Under the pieces are notes generated by a model. The model did not search any database. It was not told the origin of the DNA and was given only the letters and a program-made list of their open reading frames with translations. Source: Eutreptiella sp. 'Long Island Sound 2002' (Eukaryota > Euglenozoa > Euglenophyceae > Eutreptiales > Eutreptiaceae). From it: a DNA stretch of 64,000 bases. This document shows positions 1 through 10,831 of this stretch, in pieces (position 1 is the first letter of the stretch; each line of letters opens with the position of its first letter). Where the stretch lies: assembly GCA_964036045.1 (NCBI GenBank), contig OZ038382.1:132122556-132186555 (forward strand), read 5' to 3'. The position numbers were made by a program, and so were the translations under genes.

Positions 1-1392
1 CGCCGTGGAGCGGGGGGGGAGGGCAGTTTTGGTGTAGGAGATGAGCTCTTGGAACTGGGCCGGGGTGGAGAGACGGCCACACAGCCGTGCGATGGCTGCG
101 CGGAGGGTGTCGGCGGAGGAGACGTGTTGGAGGTCCTGGTAGGCCTCTATGGGGAAGGAGGGGGCGCTGGCGATGGTGAAGGCCGCCGTCAGCCAGGGGG
201 TGGCGGCATGGGCCTGAGCGGCTGTGATGAGGGGCTGGATGCCCTGGAGGGCGGGCAGGGAGGCCGCGGAGGAGGCGGCGGCTCCGTACCTTTCGGAGAC
301 CAGGGTGAGGAGCTTGTTGAGGTGGAGGCGGAGGGTGGGCTTGTGGAGGTCGGGGCAGGAGTGCCAGGCACCTTTGGCGGCGAGCACCAGGCTGGCTGTG
401 GACGTGGAGACTGAGAGGTGCTGCACGGTCCTGGGGTGCAGGTGGCAGTTCTTGCCCATAGCCACAATGCACATGGCCGTGTGGTGGGCGTCGGCCTCGG
501 GGAACGAGGAGAGGCCGTTGAGTAAGGTCAGCGTGTCCTGGGAGCTCGGGGTGGGGCCTGCCTGGAAGAGTGTCTCCCAGTCTGACGGGGGTGGTGCGGC
601 CGGCTGCGGGGGCTGGGGACGGGGGGGGCGCAGGGCGGCGGCGGGGGCGGGGGCTCCGGGCCCCGCAGGGGGGTCTTCTGCCTGCGCGTTAGCGCGGTGG
701 GCGGCTGCGGTGATGGTGGTGGAGATGTTGGGGTTGCGAATTGAACCATCATCTTTCCGATGGTTCAACTCGGTGTACCACCGTTCGGCGGACAGGGGGC
801 AAGGGGTGGGGACACGGACGTGGGGGCTGGCGGGGTCGAAGACGCAGCTGAGGGGGGGGCAAGCCAGCCGGGAGCCGGTCTGCTGGGCCGCCCAGGTCGC
901 TAGCCAGTGGAGCAGGGCAACCCGGGCGACCTTGGGCTTGATGGCCTCCTCGAAGGCGAGGAGGTCGAGGAGGCGGCGGAAGGGGATGGAGGTGGGGAGG
1001 TCGGGGGAGAAGGGGGAAATGTGGGCGAGGGCGGCCGAGGCCTGAGTGGCCTGGTCGAGGGTGGAGGCACCAGCGCCCCAGTCGATGAGGGCGCTCATGC
1101 AGGAGGCGTAGGGGAGCCAAGAGGCGTCGTGGTGTGTGGTGAGGAGGGAGATCTTGTTCTCGGTGAGCTGCTCGGTGAAGGTGAACCACCAGAGGAGGGG
1201 GCTGGCTTCGATGGGGCAGCCGGCGAGGGGGGTGGAGAGGACGTCCACATTCGCTGGCATGTGGCGTGCAGAGGACAGCAGGCGTGGGGGTTGTTGGGAG
1301 TCCAGGGCGACGGACAGGAGGGGCCAGGCGTCGGCCGCCGTCAACTGTTCGCGCTGGAGGTCGGGGGACAGAGCTGAGAAGGGGTGTGCCAT
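1..1392 (-). CDS. Unrecognised long ORF, 3' end beyond window
   Basis: The minus strand is open for 464 codons from an ATG at 1392 down to base 1 with no stop, so the C-terminus lies outside the window. The start has a strong Kozak-like context (ACC before ATG, G after). Codon use is C-ending and biased, and no comparable open frame overlaps it. The N-terminal ~190 residues look globular, with Trp-rich and Leu-rich helices. A Pro/Ala-rich linker follows (about residues 250-290), then a second globular part. Just upstream, a pyrimidine-rich tract ending CACAG lies five bases before the ATG and a GTAAGT donor-like site lies near 1812, so a 5' UTR intron is possible. I recognise no family. It could be a gag-like ORF of an unidentified retroelement or a host gene. 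Confidence 0.6.
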   Translation of the reverse strand, partial: MAHPFSALSPDLQREQLTAADAWPLLSVALDSQQPPRLLSSARHMPANVDVLSTPLAGCPIEASPLLWWFTFTEQLTENKISLLTTHHDASWLPYASCMSALIDWGAGASTLDQATQASAALAHISPFSPDLPTSIPFRRLLDLLAFEEAIKPKVARVALLHWLATWAAQQTGSRLACPPLSCVFDPASPHVRVPTPCPLSAERWYTELNHRKDDGSIRNPNISTTITAAAHRANAQAEDPPAGPGAPAPAAALRPPRPQPPQPAAPPPSDWETLFQAGPTPSSQDTLTLLNGLSSFPEADAHHTAMCIVAMGKNCHLHPRTVQHLSVSTSTASLVLAAKGAWHSCPDLHKPTLRLHLNKLLTLVSERYGAAASSAASLPALQGIQPLITAAQAHAATPWLTAAFTIASAPSFPIEAYQDLQHVSSADTLRAAIARLCGRLSTPAQFQELISYTKTALPPRSTA

Positions 1393-2198
1393 GGTGCCTG
1401 TGGGGAGCGGAGCAAGGGAGGGTCCGACACACGGCGTGTCGGGGGGTGGGAGGTCCGTTAACGGCTGTGGGCGACAGTCGTGGTGTTTGATGAGGGCGGG
1501 GGGGGGGGGGGGGGGTTGGTCGGGGTGGGCGGTCCAGAGCGGGGCTCTGGGGGTCGGTGGCGTGTGGTGGTGGTGGGTGTGTACTGCTACCGGTGTCCTA
1601 CTACGAGGAAGTGATTGGGGTGAAGACTGCTCGGGGACTGAGGCCGGAGAGCCTGGGGCGGGGGATCGGGGCGCTGGCGGCGGGTTATCCCCGGCTGGGA
1701 TGGCCGGGGTGCCCTGCAGCCCCGTGGGGGCGGAGGCTCCCCACGTCGGCTGGGTGCGAAACCACGGCCTGTTTTTCCGTCACCGAAGTTCTTAGGTTTC
1801 GACCCAAGGAACTTACCCGCCGCGGGGACTGTGGGCCGGGACGGCCAAGGGGGATGATCAGGAAGAGGAAGTGGGGGGCCAGGATGAGCCTGGCGGTCGG
1901 CACCTTCCTTAGGCCTGGGGTAGGCCGATGCCCGGGGCTATTACCTCTTCCTTGTGCCCGTGGTGCGGTGGTGGGTGGTGGTGTGGTACGCCCCAACCGG
2001 CGTCTGTTCCCGGTGCCGTGGGCACAGACCCCCGTTGGGGGCGGGTATGAAGCGCCTGGCCGCCTCGCTCCCCCTGCACAACAGCCCGCCAGGCGCTGCT
2101 AGGCCTCTAGCGCCAGCTGTTGTGGGGGGGGGGCGCTCGGGGCGGTGCGGGGCCCCTCCGCTCTCCTGGCGGCCCGCACTGCCTGTATATTGCAACAA
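1393..2198. other. Spacer upstream of the edge ORF
   Basis: No convincing gene. It holds a long G run near 1497-1516, a candidate 3' splice site (minus strand, about 1398) and a donor-like GTAAGT (minus, about 1812). An imperfect inverted repeat with a TTCG loop lies at about 1785-1814. It is probably the leader or promoter region of the minus-strand ORF. Confidence 0.3.
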
Positions 2199-2242
2199 GG
2201 GGCGGCGCGGGCTCGAACCGCACGCGCGGGCCGCGCCGCCCC
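2199..2242. repeat. Perfect 12-bp-stem hairpin, copy 1
   Basis: Bases 2199-2210 pair perfectly with 2231-2242, giving a very GC-rich stem around a 20-nt loop that begins GCTCGAACCGC. A second hairpin with the same loop start lies about 105 bp downstream. The loop superficially recalls a tRNA T-arm, but no cloverleaf can be drawn. Confidence 0.7.
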
Positions 2243-2303
2243 AGCCGGGCTCGGGGACAGGGGGGGGGACCGGGGGGGGGTCAGGGGGTCGCGGCAGGTG
2301 GAA

Positions 2304-2353
2304 GGAGGGTGGCGGGGGCTCGAACCGCGCACCGGCGGGCCCCACCACCCTCC
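2304..2353. repeat. Near-perfect 14-bp-stem hairpin, copy 2
   Basis: Bases 2304-2317 pair with 2340-2353 with one C/A mismatch. The 22-nt loop again begins GCTCGAACCGC although the stem sequence differs from copy 1. Between the two hairpins lies a run of G-tracts (about 2257-2290) that could form a G-quadruplex. Confidence 0.65.
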
Positions 2354-3530
2354 AGTCGGGCGTCGCTGCGTATGGTGTTCTGGGGGCCCCACCCAGGGGC
2401 CGTTGCCCCCCCCCGTTCGGTTAGTATGAGGAGGGAGAGGCAAAGGCCACTCGCGGCCATGACACATGGTGCATAGGGAGGGAGGTATGACTCACGCTAC
2501 GCCATGATGCATGCAGCAGGGGGAAGGGGGGGCAAGGCCTGGACCCTCACCGCGCATGGGGGGTCCTCTTGTCAGCCCGGCGGCCGCCCGTCGGCGGCTG
2601 CGGCAGCTCACCACGTTGGCGTCGCCAACCTGAGAGGCGGTGTGGCGGGGAGGAGTGGTGGGGGGTCGTCGAGCACACGGGGGGGCTGAAGGCTGGTGGG
2701 TGGGCACGCGTGTGAGGGGGAGGGGGTGAGGTGAGATCAGCCGCAGAGCGTCACCGGGCGGCCGACCGGGGCAGAGGAGCGGCCGGGGCTGGCCAAAGTC
2801 GGCCGGGGAGCCCAGGGCGCTCGTGGAGTCGGGGGGCCGCGGTCAGCGATGGGGCCCGCACCCCGCTCGGCGGGGACGAATCCCGCCGAGCATCATCCAT
2901 GGGGGCGACCCCTGGTGGAGGCGGAGGGGGGCGCCACGCCGTCCCCTCGCGGCCGAACCGGACCGGGACGGGCCCCGCCGGACGGATACCGGGGGGGCGG
3001 GCGGGGCTGGGCACCGGGGCTACGGGGCCCGGGTCCCTGGTGGTTGTGGGCCAGCGCGGGGGAGACCAGGCAGGCCCCTGGGCAGCGGCTAGTGAGGGGG
3101 GGGCGTGGAAGGGCCGGGCGGGCCCGGGGGCGAACCCCGAGAGGCCCCCGGGGGCTGGGCGAGGGCTCATGAGAACGGCCGTTCCTTGAAGGGGTGGGGG
3201 GGTTGCTCCCTGCCCGGGGGACGACTAGGGCCCCTCTTGAGCGAGGGGGGGGGGAGGGCGTGTATCGCCCGGTGTAGGGCCATGTGGATTCATGGCCGCG
3301 CGGCATGGGACTATATCCCCAACCCTCCGCGCCGGAGTACCTTTTTTGGGGGGGGGCTGTGGGGGGGGGGGGGGGGGGGGGGGGCTGGCGGTCATCGTGT
3401 GCACCCTCCCATGCGGGGGGGGGTCGCCGGTGGGAGCTCCGTCCGGCTTGGCCGAAAATACCCGGTGGCGTCCCCTGGGCCCGTGGGCCCCTTCGAGGAA
3501 GAACCCCAGATTCGCCGGGGGGGACTCCGC
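2354..3530. other. G-rich spacer without a recognisable gene
   Basis: All six frames here give only low-complexity Gly/Arg/Pro translations. The stretch holds several poly-G runs, the longest 24 G at about 3361-3384, just before the TA tract. I see no gene, RNA or element boundary. Confidence 0.5.
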
Positions 3531-4621
<1,091 letters not shown>

Positions 4622-4740
4622 TCTAATCTACACCCCTCTCCCAACTCTGGGTGGCTCCACCACACCGCTCTAAGGTACGTGCGAAGGGCACAAAGTGGTG
4701 CATACATGTGGTGGAAGGGGCTAAACTCGGTCAAAAAGGG

Positions 4741-5130
4741 CTCAAAACGGGCTAAAAACACTTGTTTGAGCATCCCAAATGGTCCGGGATCACTTTTGGA
4801 AAAACGCGTTTTTGATCCATTTTTGACCCACTTTTGGTCCCAAAATGGCCCATTTTCAAGGCTTTTTGGGAATTTTCGTGAGCCAAAACCCGTCGCCACG
4901 GGCTCAAAATGGGCTAAAAACACTTGTTTGAGCATCATAAATGGTCCAGGATCACTTTTGGAAAAACACGTTTTTGACCCATTTTTGACCCATTGTTGGT
5001 CCCAAAACGGCCCATTTTCAAGGCATTTTGGGATTTTCCATGACCCAAAACGCGCCACCACGCGCTCAAAACGGCCTAAAAACACTTGTTTGAGCATCCC
5101 AAGTGGTCTAGGAACAACTTTGGAAAAAAT
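4741..5130. repeat. 162-bp tandem repeat, about 2.4 copies
   Basis: The segment starting CTCAAAACGGGC recurs at 4741, 4903 and 5065, a period of exactly 162 bp. Because 162 is divisible by three, a minus-strand frame stays open across the copies and reads as 54-residue repeats. I regard that as a consequence of the period, not evidence of a gene. Confidence 0.85.
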
Positions 5131-5827
5131 CTTTTTTTTCGCCCTGGGGACCCTGGTGCACCCACCTTTGGCCCCCACTGTGCGTGGGCTCGCCGGCCCT
5201 CTGGCTGCACCAAGTGACCACTGGTACGGGGGTCTAGGTGGCTCGTTGGGCGATTCTGAGGCTTGGAAACCATAAAGAGTGGGGGGTTGCTGGTGGACTA
5301 GGTGCCCTCGGAATCGGACTTTGAGCCACGTAGCCCAAGATACGGCCCGTTCTTGGTTTCGGGGTGCTGGTGCACATTGCGCAGATTTTGGGGCTTTTTG
5401 GCGCCTTTTTGGGCCGTTTCTCGGACATATTGTGGAGATAGAGGGCACCAAAGGTCCCTCCGTCACGAGAAAGTCAAGCCGCATGTGGGCTGTAGCAGCC
5501 GTTTGCCTTCGTTTGGCTGTTTTGCACCCTTACCAGGGCTGTTTTGGACGAAAAATGGCTGTTTTTGGCCCAAAACTGCGCAGATTTGGGAGGGCACCTC
5601 CCAACTTGGCGCCCCCGCTCCGGGGCGCCACCGGTGAGTTTTTGGCTCAAAATTTGGATTTGGCAAGGCCATCACCTAGGCTCTAGGATGACCAGAGTAG
5701 AGTAGAGCTCGGAGCGATGAGGCGGAGCAATGGCCAAAACGAGTAGGAGGAGTGCTTGTTGCTTGTTGCTTGCTTGTTGCTTGCTTGTTGTTGCTTGTTA
5801 GCTAGATTTAAGGGGAGAGGGGTGTAG

Positions 5828-5828
<1 letters not shown>
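5131..5828. other. Spacer with GCTTGTT microrepeats
   Basis: No gene recognised. Part resembles the flanks of the 162-bp repeat. Bases 5755-5800 are short GCTTGTT-type microrepeats leading to the next TA tract. Confidence 0.4.

Positions 5829-5898
<70 letters not shown>
5829..5898. repeat. Short (TA)n microsatellite
   Basis: About 70 bp of TA repeats with one TACA interruption, followed directly by four GGTA tetranucleotides. Confidence 0.95.
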
Positions 5899-5900
<2 letters not shown>

Positions 5901-6462
5901 TAGGTAGGTAGGTCGACTCGGGACTGGGGTTGCCCCGCAGGGGGGACTTACCAAGGGGTATTTGCTCACCCACCCACGGCCCTACTTCACGTGCCCCCAC
6001 AAAGCGGCTCCCCCACATGGGGGAAGGGCGCGGTCGCCGCGAGCAGTACCCTACAGCGGGTTCTGCCCAGAGAGGTAACCCATGTTCGACCGAAGTCTCA
6101 CATTCCTCTCCTTCGGGCGGATGATACCTGGGGGAGGGTCCCACCGCACATCCTCATCAACCTCCGGATTCTGGGGCCCAGGGGCCCGGAGCCAGGCCAA
6201 AGGCCCTGTCCTGCAGGCACCCCCACCTCGGTTGGTTTTCAGTAGGTGTGAGGCGACTTGAAGAAGCACGTGCTACGGGACTCGCATGCCGTGGCGCACA
6301 CTCACACCTCCTGACTCGGTCGAGCTTGCGCTCTCCCGGGGGGCCGGGGGTTCGAAGTAGGTCGTTGTGGCCGGTTGGTCGGTCGTATGGTACGGTTGCG
6401 GTGTAGTTTGTTAATGTAGGTTGGTCGGTTGCGTGATGGTAGAGCCAAGTTTTGTTCGTGGG
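5899..6462. other. Spacer, no gene recognised
   Basis: Mixed-composition sequence between the TA tract and the 378-bp satellite. No long conserved-looking ORF, tRNA or rRNA signature is visible. Confidence 0.4.
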
Positions 6463-7298
6463 CATGGTCGTTGGCGGGCGCGGCGCACCACTGTGTCACC
6501 AACCCTTTGGACGCCGTTCCCGTTTCGACCCTTGCACGCCTGGCTGGTTTGGTGTTGGCCGGCTTGCGTGCGGTCTGTTTACGGTCAAGTGGCGGCTGCA
6601 GCTGCGGTGTTGTTGGTTCGCGGTCGTCTTGGCCGCCTCATGGTCGGCTTGGTTTGCGTGGGTTCCATTGCGCTGCTGCCGGTGGTCGTTCCGCCGCATG
6701 TTGTTTATGCAGCTGGCATGTCCGTGTCGGTGCTGGTCAGTGGCGTTGTCGTTTGTCCAAGTGTAGTGTTGTGTAGTTTGTTACCGTTGGTTGGTCGCGT
6801 TTGTATTGGCAGCGTTGTGGTGTTCTGTTGTGTTCGTGGGTACGATCGTCGGTGGGCGTGGCGCACCACGGTGTTGCCAACCCGTTGGGCGCCGTTTCCG
6901 TTTTGACCCGTGCACGCCTGGCTGGTTTGGTGTTGGCCGGCTTGCGTGTGGTCTGTTTACGGTCAAGTGGCGGCTGCAGCCGCGGTGTTGTTGGTTCGCG
7001 GTCGTCTTAGCCGCCTCATGGTCGGCTTGGTTTGCGTGGGTTCCATTGCGCTGCTGCCGCTGGTCGTTCCGCCGCATGTTGTTTATGCAGCTGGCATGTC
7101 CGTGTCGGTGCTGGTCAGTGGCGTCGTGGTTTGTCCAAGTGTAGTGTTGTGTAGTTTGTTACCGTTGGTTGGTCGCGTTTGTATTGGCAGCGTTGTGGTG
7201 TTCTGCTGTTTTCGTGGGTACGATCGTCGGTGGGCGTGGCGCACCACGGTGTTGCCAACCCGTTGGGCGCCGTTTCCGTTTTGACCCGTGCACGCCTG
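6463..7298. repeat. 378-bp tandem satellite, about 2.2 copies, cut by a retrotransposon
   Basis: Matching positions recur at 6463, 6841 and 7219, a period of exactly 378 bp. The third unit is interrupted at 7298 by the gypsy element and resumes at 18064. Being 126 codons long, each unit gives the same hydrophobic translation ending in the same TGA. I treat this as satellite DNA, not a gene. Confidence 0.9.
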
Positions 7299-7830
7299 TG
7301 TAAGTGCGGCTAGCCCCATCTGCTCAGATTTTCAGACATTCTGCCCAGATTGGCTACATTTTGGTCATTTTCTTTGCTTCGGCGGAATTGCCGCCTCGCA
7401 GCTCAGTCACAGGATAATTCCTATATATTTCTGATATGCCGGATTTGATTCCGCGGTCCATTTCCCGTAAATCCGCCGCGTTCCGCTATTTTAGCTGGAA
7501 TCGCCATTTGCCGCTGACGCGCGCTCGCGGGCCAGATCGGCCAAACCTTTTTACATAAATGGATTATTTAAATCTTTTCAGACAGTTTTGGACACTCAGA
7601 TGTATTTAGAATAATTCCCCTCAATTTTCTTCATAGACTGGGATTTTCTGCCGGACCACAATCAGCATGGACCTTGCTTCTGTTGTCGCTGCTCTCGCCT
7701 CCGTTGGTGTCCGAGTGTCCGGTTCTACCCCCAATAACAACATCCAGGGAGACTCCTCGCGTGCCTGCCCCACTGGTCTTGCCGGCCCCGAGCCCTCCGG
7801 CACCCACAACGACCCAGGGCAGCACTTTCA
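7299..7830 (+). repeat. 5' LTR (532 bp)
   Basis: Begins TGTAAGTGC and ends CACTTTCA, identical to 17532-18063. It contains a TATA-like box and the ATG of gag at 7667, so its last 164 bases are coding. Confidence 0.97.
7422..7429 (+). promoter_or_regulatory. TATA-like box of the LTR promoter
   Basis: TATATATT sits 123 bp into the LTR. A start of transcription about 30 bp further on would leave roughly 210 nt of leader before the gag ATG at 7667. The same box is in the 3' LTR. Confidence 0.5.
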
Positions 7831-10702
7831 TGGTAGCAGAGGCTACCTGAATGTTGTTCCTTTGGTGTCCCAACCACAGCTAGCCCCACAGTACGGCCCC
7901 GTAGACTCCGCCACTTCCGGAGACGTAACAATTACGCTGCCGTGGTGCTGTGCGAACGAGGCCTTGAGAGGACTGCCTTGCGCAAGCCCAAATTGCCCAA
8001 GAAGGACACAAATCAGCAGCTGTGGAGGCCCAGATTACAATCAAGATCCCAGTCGAAATTGGCCATCAAGTAGCTGGAATCTCCCAGCTTACGCTAATGG
8101 CAACGCTCCGGTGGAGCTTACGGACCTGGCAGGTACTAATACTCCTTACCAACGTCCACATTTTGAGACCATCGACGCCGACATTGACGACATTGAGATG
8201 GGTGGTCCAGGTGAGGTACCTGCCTATAATCGACCAGCCTCATGGGCACAATGGGACAACCATTTGTCTTCCGAAGTGACCCGTAACCTTGAGGCGCTTG
8301 AGGCCCTTTGTCTATTAGCCACGTCTAAGCTGATAGGACAAGAAAGAATCGCCTCTGATTTTTTATTCGAATATTTTTTCCTTCTTCAAGAAGAAATTAA
8401 TACCAGGATGTGGTCGTGTTCTCAAGAAGATGAATCTTTTGCCATTTTTTTGCAGATCTGGGAGGCAAGTCCCTTCCCGAAGGAGAAGACCAAGGCACCT
8501 GTTGCCGGGCCCTCCGCCCCTCATCCCTCTGTTTCCATCCGCGACGATCTAGCCGCCGCGGTTGAGGAAGGAATTTTAGAGGCAGCTAGGCAGGCAAGCC
8601 TGGAAATTAGGGCTGAAGGAGCTCCCCAAGTGGACTCCTGGCTGCGAACCACTGAGATTAGCGGTCCGACAGCCTGCTCAGGCCCTTCAGGACACGGTAT
8701 GTATTGTCCTGCCGACTGCTCCTGCAGATTACAGCGAGATACTGAGCTCCAATTGCTCAAAGATCAAATGCAACTCATCATTCAGACGCTGGGAATTAAA
8801 GATCTTTTCAAGACCCACATGAGGTCTGAGGGCGCATCATCGGTGGAACAAACAACAGAACCGTCGGAGGAGGCGACAGAAATTTTTTCGATTGCTCCTT
8901 CGGTGGACTCTAAGACCACCGACGCAAGGATCAGCAGGACTAAGCTAAAGGAAAGGGTTACAATCTCTCGATCTCAGAGTAGATCGGCGAAGGCTAGGAA
9001 TGAGGCTCAGAATGCCAAACGAACTGCCTCCCGTACTACCCTTCCTGCTGTTGATTCCAATGCAATTGCCCAGATGTTGCTCGCCCAGACCCTCGCCGGA
9101 GCTGGTGTGGCTAATGATGCCGCCAAGGTGTCTGCCATTACGGCCGGTGTTGGGCTGGATTCACTTCTAAGTCCCACTTCATTGCGACTTCGTCAGGTTG
9201 CCAAGCAACCGAAGTATAATGGGAACCCCAGACGTTGGCCTCAGTTCCAACGGGAATTTAAATTGTGGGTTAAGACTCAAAAGCTCCAGGATGATCAGTT
9301 CCTGATGGCCCTCTTGGACTGCCTTGAGGGAGCGCCGGCCAACACTTGGCTCAGGACCTGGAGTGATCGTGAGGATTCAAGTTCCCCCCTTACCTTTGAT
9401 GAGGTGTGGGAACAGTTGGAGGTACGTGGATCCCGGCTGCCTGAGGACCATTACCACCAGATGTTGAAGAATTTTCCTTCGTTCTCGCGATGAATCTTGC
9501 ACGAAGTGCAAGACAAGAGACAGCGCTTCTGGAATCTCGTAGAAGAATCTGAACATTCAGGCGAAAAATTTTCTAGTGCCGAGCTGAAAAATCTGATTTT
9601 TGACAAGATCCCCTCAGAAACCGCCGCCACCCTTCGGAATCGACAGTCCGAAGAAAAGGTCAAGACCTGGTGGGCGGAGATCGATGGCTTCGATGCCTCG
9701 GCCAACCGGTTTACAGTCAGGGAGGCACTTCAAAAGTGCTCCCCCACGTCGTTTACCAAGGTGAAATTCACTGAAAACACGTGGAAAATCAAGTTTAATG
9801 AACACGAGGATCGGGACTTGTTTGTCCAAGTTCTCAATAGGGGAGTAAGTTTCCACGGCCATCGCCTGAAGGCCAGGAAATGGGTGTTTTCGTTCACCCC
9901 GCAGTAACTGTGGGAAGAGGTTGAGAGGCTCGCTGACGCCGCCAATCAAAATTTCCATGAGGGTCTTGGGGGAAACAAGAATACCCAGCAAAACACCCAA
10001 AATGGGGCCCAAAAGGGCAACAAAAAGGTGAATGACACCCGGAATGTTCAGGATCATTGTAGCATCTGCCTTCTTTTAGGTTCTACGAACCGAGCTAAGA
10101 CGCATTCTACTGCTAATCACCGATGGTCTGCTTACGATCACAAGGTGATTGGTGAAAATGTCAGTAATTCGCAGAATTCAGACAGGAATGACAGACAGGT
10201 GCATGGTGCAAAGGGGGGAAAGGGTAATCCGACTCCCTCCGGTGGAAACAAAAATACCGGAGGCCCTGGCGGGTTCCAAGGCAAAGGAAATCGGACTCCA
10301 TCCGGTTCTGGTGGGCAGCCTAACGGTCAGACAAGTTCTAATGGCAACGCCGGAGGCGGAAATCGAAATCCAGGCCAAACCCCTCAATCCGGTACAAACA
10401 AAGGAAATGCTCCAGGATCACAGGGTAAGGGTAAGGGAAATCCTTCAGGAACCCCTTTCTCTGGTAAGGGCAGAGGGCGTGGCGACGGTGGTGGCCCATC
10501 ATCCGGCGGCCGTGGCCGTGGACGTGGAAAGGGAAATCATCGTGTGGATCAGGTCTCAGGTGCAGATCAGGTGTCCGATGCGGATCGAGATTATGTCGAA
10601 AATGCCCTGAATCCAGCGGATGATCCGTTCCAAGATGAGTGGATCGACGAATCAGGCTGTGTTCACAATGTTAACGCAGCCGCTGGAGGTCAGAACGCCT
10701 AG
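7667..10702 (+). CDS. gag: Gag polyprotein with two internal in-frame stops
   Basis: Structural protein expected to form the virus-like particle. One frame runs from an ATG in the 5' LTR (A at -3, G at +4) to TAG at 10700, broken by TGA at 9491 and TAA at 9905. No other in-frame ATG occurs until about 8199, so the LTR start is the natural choice; the primer-binding site is then translated. A capsid-like region lies around 9200-9900 (Trp/Phe-rich, an LLDCLEG-type motif, then a DKIPSE motif after the TGA). A C-x2-C ... H-x4-H knuckle-like motif follows near 10060-10115, then a Gly/Arg-rich RNA-binding tail (10200-10540). Homology clearly continues across both internal stops. They are either read through, or this copy's gag is defective and complemented in trans. 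Confidence 0.85.
7831..7843 (+). other. Primer-binding site, initiator-Met tRNA type
   Basis: TGGTAGCAGAGGC starts immediately after the LTR. The first 12 bases complement an initiator tRNA-Met 3' end with an A1-U72 acceptor stem (AGCAGAG/CTCTGCT plus ACCA). The site is also half of a 6-bp hairpin, GGTAGC-AGAG-GCTACC (7832-7847). Confidence 0.8.
9491..9512 (+). promoter_or_regulatory. TGA stop followed by a perfect hairpin (possible readthrough signal)
   Basis: Two bases after the in-frame TGA, CTTGCAC (9496-9502) pairs perfectly with GTGCAAG (9506-9512) around a GAA loop. RNA stems just downstream of stops promote readthrough in several retroviruses and plant viruses, usually at a spacing of about 8 nt; here it is 2 nt. 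The functional role is inference. Confidence 0.35.
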
Positions 10703-10831
10703 GGGAGCCACGAAAATCGCCCCTCCCCAGGCGATTTCAGGCATGATCCCCAGATTCCTGATCGACCATTACTTGATGTAGGGTCGCTTGTCTCCTCTCC
10801 CCTGGATCCGGCAGCGGATCCTTCTGTTGTA

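Noticed and set aside
2211-2330. tRNA-like T-arm motifs (GCTCGAACC)
   Set aside because: No acceptor, D or anticodon arm can be drawn around either site; they are hairpin loops.
6421-7284. Two hydrophobic membrane-protein-like ORFs
   Set aside because: They are the same frame of a 378-bp satellite read twice, ending in the same TGA, and the overlapping frames look equally 'coding'.
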